From positions 620,001-684,000 of the forward strand of contig NZ_JAICCF010000003.1 of assembly GCF_019492185.1 (NCBI RefSeq): DNA of 64,000 bases. The letters run 5' to 3'. The translations under genes and the position numbers were made by a program. Under the pieces are notes generated by a model. It saw only the letters and a program-made list of their open reading frames with translations, had not been told where the DNA came from and did not search any database. Position 1 is the first letter of the stretch, and the number at the start of each line of letters is the position of its first letter. Origin of the DNA: Chitinophaga rhizophila (GTDB lineage Bacteria > Bacteroidota > Bacteroidia > Chitinophagales > Chitinophagaceae). Shown here piece after piece: positions 17,047-25,995 of this stretch.

Positions 17047-17094
17047 GTTGTAAACCTAACTAATTATTAATTGTCTTCTATAGATCACTACCTT

Positions 17095-18219
17095 CTAGTA
17101 GTTGATAATTTGTTCCTGGATGCCTGCTGGTATTTCTCTGAACTCGTACAACTGTGTTCTGAGCTGTGGTTCAAAACCCGCCTCTTTGATAGCTTCCTGC
17201 ATAGACCGGTAGGTGAAGCGGTGCGGAGCGCCCGCGGCACTTACCACGTTTTCTTCGATCATAATAGAGCCGAAGTCATTTGCGCCGGCATGAAGACATA
17301 TCTGCGCTACCTGTTTACCAACTGTCAGCCAGGAAGCCTGGATATTTTTGATATTGGGCAGCATGATGCGGCTTAACGCGATCATACGAATATATTCTTC
17401 GGAAGTGGTCATGTTATGCACACCACGGATGCGCGACAGCAGGGTGTCTACATCCTGGAACGTCCAAGGAATGAATGCGGTAAAGCCGTAATGGCCTTCC
17501 GGCTTTTCACTCTGCACCTGCCGGATGTCGGCAAAATGCTGGAAGCGTTCCATCAGTGTTTCCACGTGACCAAACATCATGGTTGCGGAAGATGGTATGT
17601 TCAGTTTATGAGCAGCTCTCATTACATCCAACCATTCCTGCGCGCCGCATTTTCCTTTGGAGATCAGCCGGCGTACGCGGTCATTCAGGATTTCAGCGCC
17701 TGCACCAGGTAAACTGGCCAGACCGGCTTCCTGCAGTGCAGCCAGTACTTCTATATGGGTGCTCTTTTCCAGTTTGGTGATATGTGCTACTTCGGGGGGA
17801 CCGAGTGCATGCAGCTTCACAGCAGGGTACAACTGTTTCAGCTGTTTGAAAGTATCTACATAAAATTTCAGCCCCAGTTCCGGGTGGTGACCACCCTGCA
17901 GCAGCAGCTGGTCTCCGCCGTACTTCAGCGTCTCTTCTATTTTTGTCTTGTATTCGTCAATGCTGGTGATGTAAGCTTCCGCGTGACCGGGAATCCTGTA
18001 GAAGTTACAGAACTTACAGTTGGCCGTGCACACGTTGGTTGTATTCACATTGCGGTCAATCTGCCAGGTCACCTTCCCATGCGGCACCTGCTGCTTACGC
18101 AGTTCGTTTGCAATATCCATCAGTTCCGCAAGTGGCGCCTTCTCAAATAGGTAAATCCCTTCTTCCGGAGTAAGCCACTCGAAGTTTAATGCTTTCCTGT
18201 ATAGATCTTTCAGTTCCAT
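17095..18219 (-). CDS. mqnC: Cyclic dehypoxanthine futalosine synthase (radical SAM)
   Basis: Third committed step of the futalosine pathway of menaquinone synthesis, cyclising dehypoxanthine futalosine. The 374-residue protein has the radical-SAM cysteines in CTANCKFCNFYR (about C64, C68, C71), a GGDQLLLQGGHHPEL block and the C-terminal LHAGANDFGSIMIEENVVSAAG segment, all characteristic of MqnC rather than of the related MqnE or CofH. The ATG at 18219 is chosen over a TTG 9 bp upstream. An exact -7 box lies 6 nt before this ATG, implying a near-leaderless transcript. Other mqn genes are not in the window. Confidence 0.93.
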   Translation of the reverse strand: MELKDLYRKALNFEWLTPEEGIYLFEKAPLAELMDIANELRKQQVPHGKVTWQIDRNVNTTNVCTANCKFCNFYRIPGHAEAYITSIDEYKTKIEETLKYGGDQLLLQGGHHPELGLKFYVDTFKQLKQLYPAVKLHALGPPEVAHITKLEKSTHIEVLAALQEAGLASLPGAGAEILNDRVRRLISKGKCGAQEWLDVMRAAHKLNIPSSATMMFGHVETLMERFQHFADIRQVQSEKPEGHYGFTAFIPWTFQDVDTLLSRIRGVHNMTTSEEYIRMIALSRIMLPNIKNIQASWLTVGKQVAQICLHAGANDFGSIMIEENVVSAAGAPHRFTYRSMQEAIKEAGFEPQLRTQLYEFREIPAGIQEQIINY

Positions 18220-19513
18220 GATGGACAAAGGTAGGAATAATGTTAAATTTATAGCACCGTTATTCTGTCACCATACACGTATCCTAAATTCTACGCTGTT
18301 GAAGCACTGTTGGTTCATACTGATTGCCATTAATTGTCTATTCCACGTTGCCCATGCGCAAACGACACCGACATCTGCCACTTCTTTAAAAGAGGGTGAG
18401 CTGATAACTACTTTCCCCTTCCGCCAATACTATGGAGGTGTTGTTGTGATCCAGGCATGCCTGGCCGGTATACCTGATACGCTCCAGTTCATACTGGATA
18501 CTGGCAGCGCAGGAATCTCACTGGATACCACTACCTGCCTGCAATTGGGCATTCCACTAACGCCGACAGACAGGGTAGTACGGGGAGTAGGAGGGTCTAA
18601 GACGGTTGCATTTGCCATGGACCGAACACTGTTATTACCTGGTTTACAAGTGGATAGCCTTGATTTTCATATCAATGACTATGAGCTGATCAGCCAGGTA
18701 TACGGCTTGCAGATAGATGGCATTGTAGGATATAGCCTGTTAAGTAAATTCATTGTGAAAGTGGATTACGACACAGAAACCATCTCTATTTACAACAAAG
18801 GCAAATTTAATTATCCAAGAGGTGGCCAGCTGCTACGCCCATCCCTGACACTGATCCCGATAGTGAATGCTTTTCTGAAAAATGGTAAAGCGCAACACAA
18901 TAACCGCTATTATTTCGATACCGGCGCTGGTATGTGTTTACTCTTGTCTCACCAATTTGTAAAAGACAGCGCCATTTTATCTTCCCGGAAAAGACAACGG
19001 AAGGTCATACAAACGGAAGCCCAGGGCCTCGGCGGCAAAATGAATATGGACATTACTACACTGCAGGAGTTTAAGATAGGCAATTATGCTTTCCGTAATG
19101 TGCCGGTATACCTGTTTGACGATGTAACGAATGTAACTGCCTATCCTTTCCTTGGCGGCATGGTCGGCAATGACCTGCTGCGCAGGTTTAACCTGATACT
19201 GAACTATGGCAAAAAAGAGATCTATCTCATACCTAATTCGCACTTCAGAGATCCGTTTGATTATTCCTATACAGGGTTGATCATCTACCTGATTGATGGC
19301 AGAATTGAAGTGACAGACATCATCAAAGGATCGCCGGCAGAAAAGGCAGGCATTGAAAAAGGGGATATCATCGTAGCTATTAACAATACTTTCTCCTCCA
19401 ATCTGCAGTTATATCGTGATCTGTTGAAAAATGTAGGTACAAAGCCTACTCTCCTGATAATGCGCAACAAAGAATTGCTGATAAAAAAAATCCAGATCAA
19501 AAGCATATTATAA
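18218..19513 (+). CDS. Secreted retropepsin-like aspartic protease with PDZ domain
   Basis: Up to 431 residues. A hydrophobic signal peptide (CWFILIAINCLFHVAHAQ) ends near residue 48 of the longest frame. Two aspartic-protease half domains follow, each with the catalytic triplet: FILDTGSAG (Asp about 94) and YYFDTGAG (Asp about 234). A PDZ domain ends the protein (GSPAEKAGIEKGDIIVAINN). Two intact DTG sites suggest an active pepsin-like single chain in the periplasm or at the surface. The start is uncertain: the ATG at 18218 overlaps the mqnC start codon and gives a long pre-signal leader; a TTG at 18299 would place the signal peptide at the N terminus. A degenerate paralogue follows. Confidence 0.85.
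   Translation: MMDKGRNNVKFIAPLFCHHTRILNSTLLKHCWFILIAINCLFHVAHAQTTPTSATSLKEGELITTFPFRQYYGGVVVIQACLAGIPDTLQFILDTGSAGISLDTTTCLQLGIPLTPTDRVVRGVGGSKTVAFAMDRTLLLPGLQVDSLDFHINDYELISQVYGLQIDGIVGYSLLSKFIVKVDYDTETISIYNKGKFNYPRGGQLLRPSLTLIPIVNAFLKNGKAQHNNRYYFDTGAGMCLLLSHQFVKDSAILSSRKRQRKVIQTEAQGLGGKMNMDITTLQEFKIGNYAFRNVPVYLFDDVTNVTAYPFLGGMVGNDLLRRFNLILNYGKKEIYLIPNSHFRDPFDYSYTGLIIYLIDGRIEVTDIIKGSPAEKAGIEKGDIIVAINNTFSSNLQLYRDLLKNVGTKPTLLIMRNKELLIKKIQIKSIL
18226..18233 (-). promoter_or_regulatory. -7 promoter box TACCTTTG for mqnC
   Basis: Exact TAnnTTTG on the minus strand, 6 nt before the ATG at 18219. Confidence 0.7.
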
Positions 19514-19587
19514 CCGCCTGATATAATACATTGCACATTCTGCCGTTAGAAAACGGGTGTGGGGCCAATCCCACTAAAAAGGAGATA

Positions 19588-20517
19588 ATGTTCATCGTGA
19601 GAAAGTACCTTTTTGCTATACTCGTATGCCTGCCGGTATTCGTTTTCGCTCAGGAACCGGCTAATCAGAAGCCTACAGCAACGGTTCCTTTCAGGCTATT
19701 TGACCGTTACATGGTGATAAGTTGTGCCCTGTCAGGCATTACACCATCCGGCGTACCCGACAGTCTTCACTTTATCTTTGATACAGGGGCAGAAGTGACA
19801 ACCCTCCGGCAACAAACGGCCGACAGACTGCAACTGAAAACGAAGAACATTGGCGGCTTGAGTGGTACAGATGCAGTGGTGGTCAGGGTGCCGACAGCAG
19901 AACTCAGCGTGCTGTATTTTGAGAAAACCAGGCTGCCATTTGTAAAAGTCTATATTGAACCCCTCAACGAATTTCAGGATATACCAGTCACGATTGACGG
20001 TATTATAGGTGTTGACCTGCTCAAGGCGTTCGTTGTCAGAATAGACTATGAAAAAGAAGTGCTGCTGTTATACCGCTCTAATAAGACGCCTCCCGGTACG
20101 CCTGGACAGCGGTTGCCGCTAAGCCTTAATTTTAACACACCGGTAGTCAACGGCGTTATCAATCTGCCTGATGGTCAGTCTATTGACAGCAGGTTTCACC
20201 TGATATCCGGTGGTGAATACGGTATTCTCTTCAACTATCCGTTTGTGGAAAAACACAGGCTGAATAGCCGGCTTACCACCCTCAGCACAGATAAGGTACG
20301 CGACCTGTATAAAGAACTGACTTATACCAATACCAGCCTGCCTGCTATGGAACTGGGCGCGGTAAAGCTGACACAGGTAGCCGCGAGTTACTGCAAAGAC
20401 GTCAATGATGCAGGTTCCATTTACGAGATGGCCGGCTCCATTGGTTATATGGTATGGAGACAATTCAGAACCATCACGATCAATTATAGCGGACGCGAGT
20501 TATTTCTCGATAAATAA
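19588..20517 (+). CDS. Retropepsin-like protein, second catalytic site lost
   Basis: 309 residues, a paralogue of the preceding protease without its PDZ domain. Signal peptide 1-21 (CLPVFVFAQ). The first half domain keeps FIFDTGAEV (Asp about 65), but the position of the second DTG reads LISGGEYG, so one of the two catalytic aspartates is gone. It may work as a homodimer through its first site, or may be a regulatory or binding protein. The ATG at 19588 follows AAAAAGGAGATA, a Shine-Dalgarno-like stretch very close to the start; a longer frame would need TTG at 19531. It lies 74 bp after the first protease gene, with no terminator between. Confidence 0.8.
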   Translation: MFIVRKYLFAILVCLPVFVFAQEPANQKPTATVPFRLFDRYMVISCALSGITPSGVPDSLHFIFDTGAEVTTLRQQTADRLQLKTKNIGGLSGTDAVVVRVPTAELSVLYFEKTRLPFVKVYIEPLNEFQDIPVTIDGIIGVDLLKAFVVRIDYEKEVLLLYRSNKTPPGTPGQRLPLSLNFNTPVVNGVINLPDGQSIDSRFHLISGGEYGILFNYPFVEKHRLNSRLTTLSTDKVRDLYKELTYTNTSLPAMELGAVKLTQVAASYCKDVNDAGSIYEMAGSIGYMVWRQFRTITINYSGRELFLDK

Positions 20518-20574
20518 GCCCCGTCTATTCTCCCATTCTTTTAATTAACTTGCAACTCTCATAAACAGGGAAAT

Positions 20575-21810
20575 ATGATTCATTTCAATAAATTCACTTT
20601 AGCCAACGGACTGCGCGTGATTGTGCATGAAGACCATACCACTCCTATGGCTGTGGTAAATGTGATGTACGACGTTGGTGCGCGCGATGAAGATCCCAAT
20701 AAGACCGGATTTGCTCACCTGTTCGAACACCTGATGTTTGGCGGTTCCATCAATATTCCGGAATACGATGAACCACTGCAAATGGCAGGAGGTGAGAACA
20801 ATGCTTATACTACCAGTGATCTGACCAACTATTACATACAGCTGCCAGCCGAGAATATTGAAACAGCATTCTGGCTGGAAAGCGATCGCATGTTGTCTCT
20901 CGCCTTCAGCGAAAAGAGCCTGGATGTGCAGCGCAAGGTTGTATGTGAAGAGTTTAAAGAGCACTATATCAACAAACCATATGGCGATGTATGGCATAAG
21001 ATGCGCGACCTGGCATATGCTGTACATCCTTATAAATGGATGACCATCGGTAAAGAGCTGTCACACATCGAAGATGCAAAACTTCAGGATGTAAAAGATT
21101 TCTTCTTTAAGTATTACCGGCCGGCGAATGCGATACTCGTAGTGGGCGGTCATGTAACCACGGCACAGGTAAAAGCACTGGCAGAAAAATGGTTTGGTGA
21201 TATTCCGTCGGGAGAACGTATACAGCGCAATATCCTGGCAGAACCGCCTCAGACAGCTGCACACAAGCTGGAAGTAAAATCCAATGTGCCACTGGACGCA
21301 CTGTACAAATGTTACCATATGCCTGCCCGTACCGGAAAAGGCTATTATGCTACAGACCTGATCTCTGACATTCTGGGCGGCGGCGCATCTTCGCGTTTGA
21401 ACCAGGTGCTGGTAAAAGAGAAAAAGCTGTTCAGCAATATTGATTGTTATCATTTCGGTACCCTCGACGCCGGCCTGCTGACTATCGAAGGCAAACTGGT
21501 AAAAGGTGTGAAAATGAAAGATGCTGAAAAAGCCGTGCAGGAAGAAATTGATAAAGTACAGCAAACAGTGATCCCGGAAAGAGAACTGCAGAAAGTGAAA
21601 AACAGGGTGGAAAGTATGCTGGCTTTTGAAGATATGGGACTGCTTAACCGTGCAAATAACCTCGCATTCTATGAACTGATCGGCGATGCTTCTCTCATGA
21701 ACAATGAGTTTACTCACTACGATGCAGTTACGACTACAGAAATGCATGAGGAGGCACAACATCTTTTCGACGAGAAAAATTCCAATACGATTTACTATTA
21801 CGCTGGATAA
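20575..21810 (+). CDS. M16 family zinc metallopeptidase (active subunit)
   Basis: 411-residue insulinase-family peptidase. The inverted zinc motif HxxEH is intact in FAHLFEHLMFGG (His48, Glu51, His52), with the downstream zinc-ligand Glu in RKVVCEEFKEHY. No signal peptide is seen at the N terminus (MIHFNKFTLANGLRVIVHED), so it appears cytoplasmic or leaderless. It is followed 55 bp later by an inactive homologue; such pairs form the heterodimer of mitochondrial-processing-peptidase type enzymes. Natural substrates in Bacteroidota are not established. Confidence 0.93.
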   Translation: MIHFNKFTLANGLRVIVHEDHTTPMAVVNVMYDVGARDEDPNKTGFAHLFEHLMFGGSINIPEYDEPLQMAGGENNAYTTSDLTNYYIQLPAENIETAFWLESDRMLSLAFSEKSLDVQRKVVCEEFKEHYINKPYGDVWHKMRDLAYAVHPYKWMTIGKELSHIEDAKLQDVKDFFFKYYRPANAILVVGGHVTTAQVKALAEKWFGDIPSGERIQRNILAEPPQTAAHKLEVKSNVPLDALYKCYHMPARTGKGYYATDLISDILGGGASSRLNQVLVKEKKLFSNIDCYHFGTLDAGLLTIEGKLVKGVKMKDAEKAVQEEIDKVQQTVIPERELQKVKNRVESMLAFEDMGLLNRANNLAFYELIGDASLMNNEFTHYDAVTTTEMHEEAQHLFDEKNSNTIYYYAG

Positions 21811-21865
21811 TATGCAACATGCGTTGATATAATCATCCTTTGTAAATAAATATGCATTTAGATTA

Positions 21866-23149
21866 ATGATAAACCGGAAAATTGCCCCTGAAATAAAAGA
21901 TGCCACGGCGTTTGATATTAAGCTGAGACCTTACGAAAAAGTGACGCTTGATAACGGCATCCCAGTATATATCATCAAATCAGAGGAACAGGACACATTA
22001 CAGCTGGAACTGGTATTTACCGGTGGCAGCTGGTATGAGACTGAAAACCTGGTAGCATCTGCTACCAATTTCCTCATGAAAAACGGGACGAGTAAACGTA
22101 CTGCCCACGAGATCAACGAAAGCACGGACTATTTTGGCGCTTACCTGAACCGTAACAGCCATCACGAATACGCGACTTATACTTTACACTGCCTGACCAA
22201 ACATTTCGGCGATCTCATACCTGTACTGCAGGATGTGATTCTCGATCCGGCTTTTCCTGAAGAAGAACTGTCCATCTTCAGGCAGAATATGAAACAGCGA
22301 CTGGCAGTAAACTTGCAGAAATGCGATTTTGTGGCCAATAGACATATCGATAAATACCTGTTCGGCGAGTTTCACCCTTATGGCCGGGTAAGCAGCATGG
22401 ATGCATACGATGCATTACAGGTTGAAACGATGAAGGCGTTCTACAAGCAACATTACACGTATAATAACTGTAAGATCTTTGTAGCTGGTAATCTTCCTGC
22501 TAATATGATTCACTTGCTGAACGAGCACTTCGGTAAAGAAAAATGGAATGGCGAAGCCTCTCTTATCCGCCCGGAAATTTCGATCATGCCTGCAGAAGAA
22601 AAGAAATTCCGCATCTTCAATGATGAGAACGGGGTACAGGGTGCTGTGCGTATAGCCAGACCATTCCCTAACCGTTATCATCCTGACTTCTCCAAGATGC
22701 TGGTACTGAATACTATCCTGGGTGGTTATTTTGGTTCCCGTCTCATGAGCAACATCCGTGAAGAGAAGGGATATACCTATGGCATTCACTCACAGTTATA
22801 CAACTTCCGTCAATCCAGCGCTATCAACATACAGACAGAAGCAGGACGCGACGTTTGTGAAGCAACAATTGAGGAAGTTTACAAGGAACTCCGTACGCTG
22901 CAGCAGGAGATAGTACCTGAAGAAGAGTTACACCTGGTGCGTAACTTTATGATCGGCTCAATACTGGGCGACCTCGATGGCGCTTTTGAAGTGATACAGC
23001 GTTGGAAAAATCTGATTCTGAACGGACTGGATGAAAATTACTTCTACAATAACATTAATACCATCAAGACTATTACAGCTGAAGAGCTGCAGGAACTGGC
23101 ACAGGAATACTTTACACCAGAAGATTTCTATGAGCTGGTTGTGATATGA
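21866..23149 (+). CDS. M16 family peptidase homologue (inactive partner)
   Basis: 427 residues with the M16 fold, but the region of the zinc motif reads LVASATNFLMKNGT, with no HxxEH, so it should not cleave. The C-terminal R/Y-type substrate-binding segment (NIREEKGYTYGIHSQLY) is conserved, as expected for the substrate-binding subunit of an M16 heterodimer. It is in an operon with the active subunit and ends at a strong terminator. Confidence 0.9.
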   Translation: MINRKIAPEIKDATAFDIKLRPYEKVTLDNGIPVYIIKSEEQDTLQLELVFTGGSWYETENLVASATNFLMKNGTSKRTAHEINESTDYFGAYLNRNSHHEYATYTLHCLTKHFGDLIPVLQDVILDPAFPEEELSIFRQNMKQRLAVNLQKCDFVANRHIDKYLFGEFHPYGRVSSMDAYDALQVETMKAFYKQHYTYNNCKIFVAGNLPANMIHLLNEHFGKEKWNGEASLIRPEISIMPAEEKKFRIFNDENGVQGAVRIARPFPNRYHPDFSKMLVLNTILGGYFGSRLMSNIREEKGYTYGIHSQLYNFRQSSAINIQTEAGRDVCEATIEEVYKELRTLQQEIVPEEELHLVRNFMIGSILGDLDGAFEVIQRWKNLILNGLDENYFYNNINTIKTITAEELQELAQEYFTPEDFYELVVI

Positions 23150-23190
23150 TCTTGCTTAAAATTGCTATTATTTTATAAGTGCTATTATAA

Positions 23191-23226
23191 AAAAAAGGGC
23201 TTCCATGCAGCATGGAAGCCCTTTTT
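23191..23226 (+). terminator. Terminator of the M16 operon
   Basis: 16-bp perfect stem (23192-23207 with 23211-23226), T-run included in the right arm. Confidence 0.9.
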
Positions 23227-23244
23227 CATTGCTTGTTTCTAATA

Positions 23245-23268
23245 ATTATCCCTGAAACCCGGGATAAT
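23245..23268. promoter_or_regulatory. Operator-like inverted repeat ATTATCCC-N8-GGGATAAT
   Basis: Perfect 8-bp arms at 23245-23252 and 23261-23268. The repeat covers the -33 region of the promoter whose -7 box is at 23287, so a bound protein would block or assist polymerase. Confidence 0.5.
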
Positions 23269-23286
23269 CACATATGTATGATTTGT

Positions 23287-23294
23287 TATATTTG
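23287..23294 (+). promoter_or_regulatory. -7 promoter box TATATTTG
   Basis: Exact TAnnTTTG, 21 nt before the ATG at 23316. Confidence 0.7.
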
Positions 23295-23315
23295 CATCCC
23301 TAATTGCTCGATAGT

Positions 23316-23723
23316 ATGAAACGTTTAATCCTATGTTTACCATTGTGCATATGCATGAATGTTTTCGCACAAACCAACAAAGTAGCTATAGAGGCTATTG
23401 AAAGAAACTATCAGGATTGTTTGTCTGAAGGCTCAGATCATTACAATTGCGCCGTGCAGTATTATGCCCAGATGGACAGTTTGTTGAACACCGTATATCA
23501 TCAGTTGTACGAGAACCTGGATACCATTCGCCGTCACTCATTGGAACTGTCACAGCAACAATGGAAAGAGAAGCGGGAGAACTATTTCAAGGAAATAGAT
23601 GTGCGTGTAGAAAAGAAGCGGCCAATGACGCTGGCAGGTCTGGACGATGATATGATTGTAACTGATAATAAAGCTGCGTTTTTGAGAAGACGCGTGATGG
23701 AATTAATCAGCAAACAATCATAA
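23316..23723 (+). CDS. LprI-like (DUF1311) secreted protein
   Basis: 135 residues with a signal peptide ending NVFAQ. The mature part shows the DUF1311/LprI pattern: NYQDCL, YNCAVQYYAQMDSLLNTVYHQL and LSQQQWKEKREN. Members include mycobacterial LprI, a lysozyme inhibitor, but for most the role is unknown. The two cysteines could form the family disulphide. The ATG at 23316 is preferred over a TTG at 23304. The promoter has an operator-like palindrome, so it is probably regulated. Confidence 0.75.
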   Translation: MKRLILCLPLCICMNVFAQTNKVAIEAIERNYQDCLSEGSDHYNCAVQYYAQMDSLLNTVYHQLYENLDTIRRHSLELSQQQWKEKRENYFKEIDVRVEKKRPMTLAGLDDDMIVTDNKAAFLRRRVMELISKQS

Positions 23724-23736
23724 CAGGTAAAAAATC

Positions 23737-23785
23737 AGGAATCAGGAATTGGATGCAGTAAAGACGGCAGTATTCCTGATTCCTG
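23737..23785. terminator. Bidirectional terminator between convergent genes
   Basis: CAGGAATCAGGAAT (23737-23750) and its complement (23772-23785) form a 14-bp stem between the LprI-like gene and the YitT gene. Confidence 0.7.
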
Positions 23786-23791
23786 TTTACT

Positions 23792-24682
23792 TTAGTGGTG
23801 TGTTGCACGGCGTTTGATCATACCACCTTTGGTATCGTTAATGTTGTGTTGTACAATGAATGCTTTCTCGTCAATTTTCTCTATCTCGTCAATAATCTTG
23901 TGTACTTCCAGTCGAGTCACTACTGTGTAGATGATATCGATATCTCTGTCAACGGAGCCCCGTTTACCAAAGCCACTCTGGCCTTTGAAGACAGTTACGC
24001 CTTTTCGCAGGGAAAGTGTTAACGTTTTGCGTATCAGTTCACTTTCGTTGGAGATAATGGTAAGTGCAATGTATTCTTCAAAACCCTGGATAATAAAATC
24101 AACGGTTTTAGAGGCGGAGAGGTAGGTCAGCATTGCGTACAGGGCTGTTTCGATATTAATGAGTACCGCGGCAATACTGAATATGACGATGTTGAAGTAC
24201 ATAATCACTTCCCCCATAGAGAGTACCGTTTTGCGGTTGATGTACAGGGCAAGTACTTCCGTACCATCCAGTACAGCGCCACCTCTGACGGACATACCTA
24301 TACCTGCGCCCAGGAAGAACCCACCGAAAATAGCGATCAGCAATTTATCATTGGTGATGATTGGTACATTTATAAAAACCAGTGCAGCTGCCAGGCCGAG
24401 AATGGCGGCCAGCGCCCTGATAGTGAAGGCGACAGATAACTGTTTGTAGGCCAGCAGAATAAAGGGCATATTTATCACAATCAGCAGGACGGAGATAGAC
24501 CATCCGGTAAGCCGGCTTATTAACAGGGAGATACCTGTCACACCTCCATCGAGAAATCCGTTTGGTAATAAGAAGCCTTTCAGCCCTACGGCTGCCAATA
24601 ATACCCCGATAGCAATCAGGGCGATGTCCTGTGCATTCTGAATATAGCTAAGACGGGCGCGCGTCTTCCTGGTCTGTGACAT
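23792..24682 (-). CDS. YitT family membrane protein (DUF161/DUF2179)
   Basis: 296 residues. Five to six membrane segments in the first 200 residues (IALIAIGVLLAAVGLKGFLL, ISVLLIVINMPFILLAY, LAAILGLAAALVFI and others) followed by a soluble DUF2179 domain (about 210-290: SELIRKTLTLSLRKGVTVFKG, YTVVTRLEVHKIIDEIEKID). This is the YitT layout; the transported substrate is unknown. It starts 10 bp after the arginase-fold gene and is evidently co-transcribed. Confidence 0.9.
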   Translation of the reverse strand: MSQTRKTRARLSYIQNAQDIALIAIGVLLAAVGLKGFLLPNGFLDGGVTGISLLISRLTGWSISVLLIVINMPFILLAYKQLSVAFTIRALAAILGLAAALVFINVPIITNDKLLIAIFGGFFLGAGIGMSVRGGAVLDGTEVLALYINRKTVLSMGEVIMYFNIVIFSIAAVLINIETALYAMLTYLSASKTVDFIIQGFEEYIALTIISNESELIRKTLTLSLRKGVTVFKGQSGFGKRGSVDRDIDIIYTVVTRLEVHKIIDEIEKIDEKAFIVQHNINDTKGGMIKRRATHH

Positions 24683-24692
24683 ATCTATAAAC

Positions 24693-25844
24693 TTACAATC
24701 TTTCCTGATGTCTGAGCCATCTTTCCGGAATTTCGTTATTGCTGGCAGTTACATAATCGCTGTAGGTGCAGGGGAGGAACTCGTTTTCTTTTCCTTTACC
24801 AGGCAGTTTCATCCACCAGCGACCTGTTTTTTTACTTTTCAGGAATACAGTGTCCAGATCTGCGCATACGATGTTAAACTCGTAGAAGGCATCTCTGTCA
24901 TGCAGTAATGCTTCTTTATTCTTGACAGCACAGCCATCCACAAAGTACCAGAGCATCTGAGCGATTTGTTTGGCCGTAAGTGATTCCCTGTCTTTCTCGG
25001 GGCGGTAACCATAGATTCCGAAAGTACTGAGTCTTCCGCTCATGCCGGCATATCGTGTCAGTGCGCAGGCCTCATCTCCTGCTAATCCGTTAGGAGAGAG
25101 AGTATTAGCCGGAGCATCATGATGTTTGACGATATTGATATCAATACTTAACAGGTCGGTATTACGAAGTACCGGCTCAATATCTTCCAGGTTTTCTCTC
25201 ACTTTACCCAGCCGGAAACAGTCAAAACGGAGTTTGTCCAGTGTTTCGAGCATATGTGGGTGGATAAAGTAGCTCTGGAAAGCGAGGTGATTATAGTGGC
25301 GGATGTAGTTAGGCTGTTCCGTAAGCATTTCCATGAGGAAGTTATCTGCCGGGATGGAAGAGCCTTCTTTGAGGTCAATGATGGCATCGGCCACAGTTAC
25401 TTCAATGACGTATTTCTGGGCAGCGTATGCTTTGTATTGGGAGTAGGTCAGGTCATGTGAACCCCCGAGGATGATAACAGTTTTACTGGCGTTGATCAGT
25501 TCTCCCAATACTGTTTTGAGAGCCGCGTAGGTATCTTCCAGGGTTATTCCTTTACGCAGGTTACCCAGGTCAGCGATTTTCACGGCGCGATGCCAGTAGT
25601 ACAGATTATAAAACTCCCTTCTTACAATATCAGGTGCTTCGGGCCCTCGTCTGCCGGGGCCATATCCACGGTCTTCACTGACACCCAGGAGTATAACATC
25701 GGCAGTTTCCAGATCGGGGATGTGACCTACTTCGTAGGCATCTGTAACGCCTCCTATCTGGAAGTCATCATATTCCTGATCGTCATTGAGGCTTACTTTA
25801 GAAATTGGTAGCAGGTAGTCATGCAGAATCGAGAAGTCTGACAT
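24693..25844 (-). CDS. Arginase-fold protein with altered metal site
   Basis: 383-residue ureohydrolase-superfamily protein (arginase, agmatinase, formiminoglutamase). The first ligand motif is intact (IILGGSHDLTY). The second, normally DAHxD, reads DAIID, replacing a manganese-ligand His by Ile; the third, normally SxDxD, reads SIDIN, replacing an Asp by Asn. The ends are longer than in true arginases. It may bind a single metal or have lost hydrolysis. Homologues of this type with a long C terminus are known in Bacteroidota but their reaction is not settled. ATG at 25844, one codon after a GTG. The exact -7 box lies 22 nt upstream, and the YitT transporter follows in the operon. Confidence 0.82.
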   Translation of the reverse strand: MSDFSILHDYLLPISKVSLNDDQEYDDFQIGGVTDAYEVGHIPDLETADVILLGVSEDRGYGPGRRGPEAPDIVRREFYNLYYWHRAVKIADLGNLRKGITLEDTYAALKTVLGELINASKTVIILGGSHDLTYSQYKAYAAQKYVIEVTVADAIIDLKEGSSIPADNFLMEMLTEQPNYIRHYNHLAFQSYFIHPHMLETLDKLRFDCFRLGKVRENLEDIEPVLRNTDLLSIDINIVKHHDAPANTLSPNGLAGDEACALTRYAGMSGRLSTFGIYGYRPEKDRESLTAKQIAQMLWYFVDGCAVKNKEALLHDRDAFYEFNIVCADLDTVFLKSKKTGRWWMKLPGKGKENEFLPCTYSDYVTASNNEIPERWLRHQERL

Positions 25845-25866
25845 CACAACAGTATTTGTTTGGCGG

Positions 25867-25874
25867 CAAACCTA
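25867..25874 (-). promoter_or_regulatory. -7 promoter box TAGGTTTG
   Basis: Exact TAnnTTTG on the minus strand, 22 nt before the arginase-fold ATG. Confidence 0.7.
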
Positions 25875-25995
25875 CGAATCAAAAACGAAATATATTCTTT
25901 TGGGAAAGAAGGAATTGCGGATAATTTCTGTTGGGTGCATCAGTTATCACATGATCAGTAATTGGTCATGATGTAATCCGCGAAGCTGTGGGTGA

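Noticed and set aside
21061-21906. Minus-strand frame of 281 codons
   Set aside because: Antisense of the M16 peptidase gene, Cys/Phe/His-rich without recognisable motifs.
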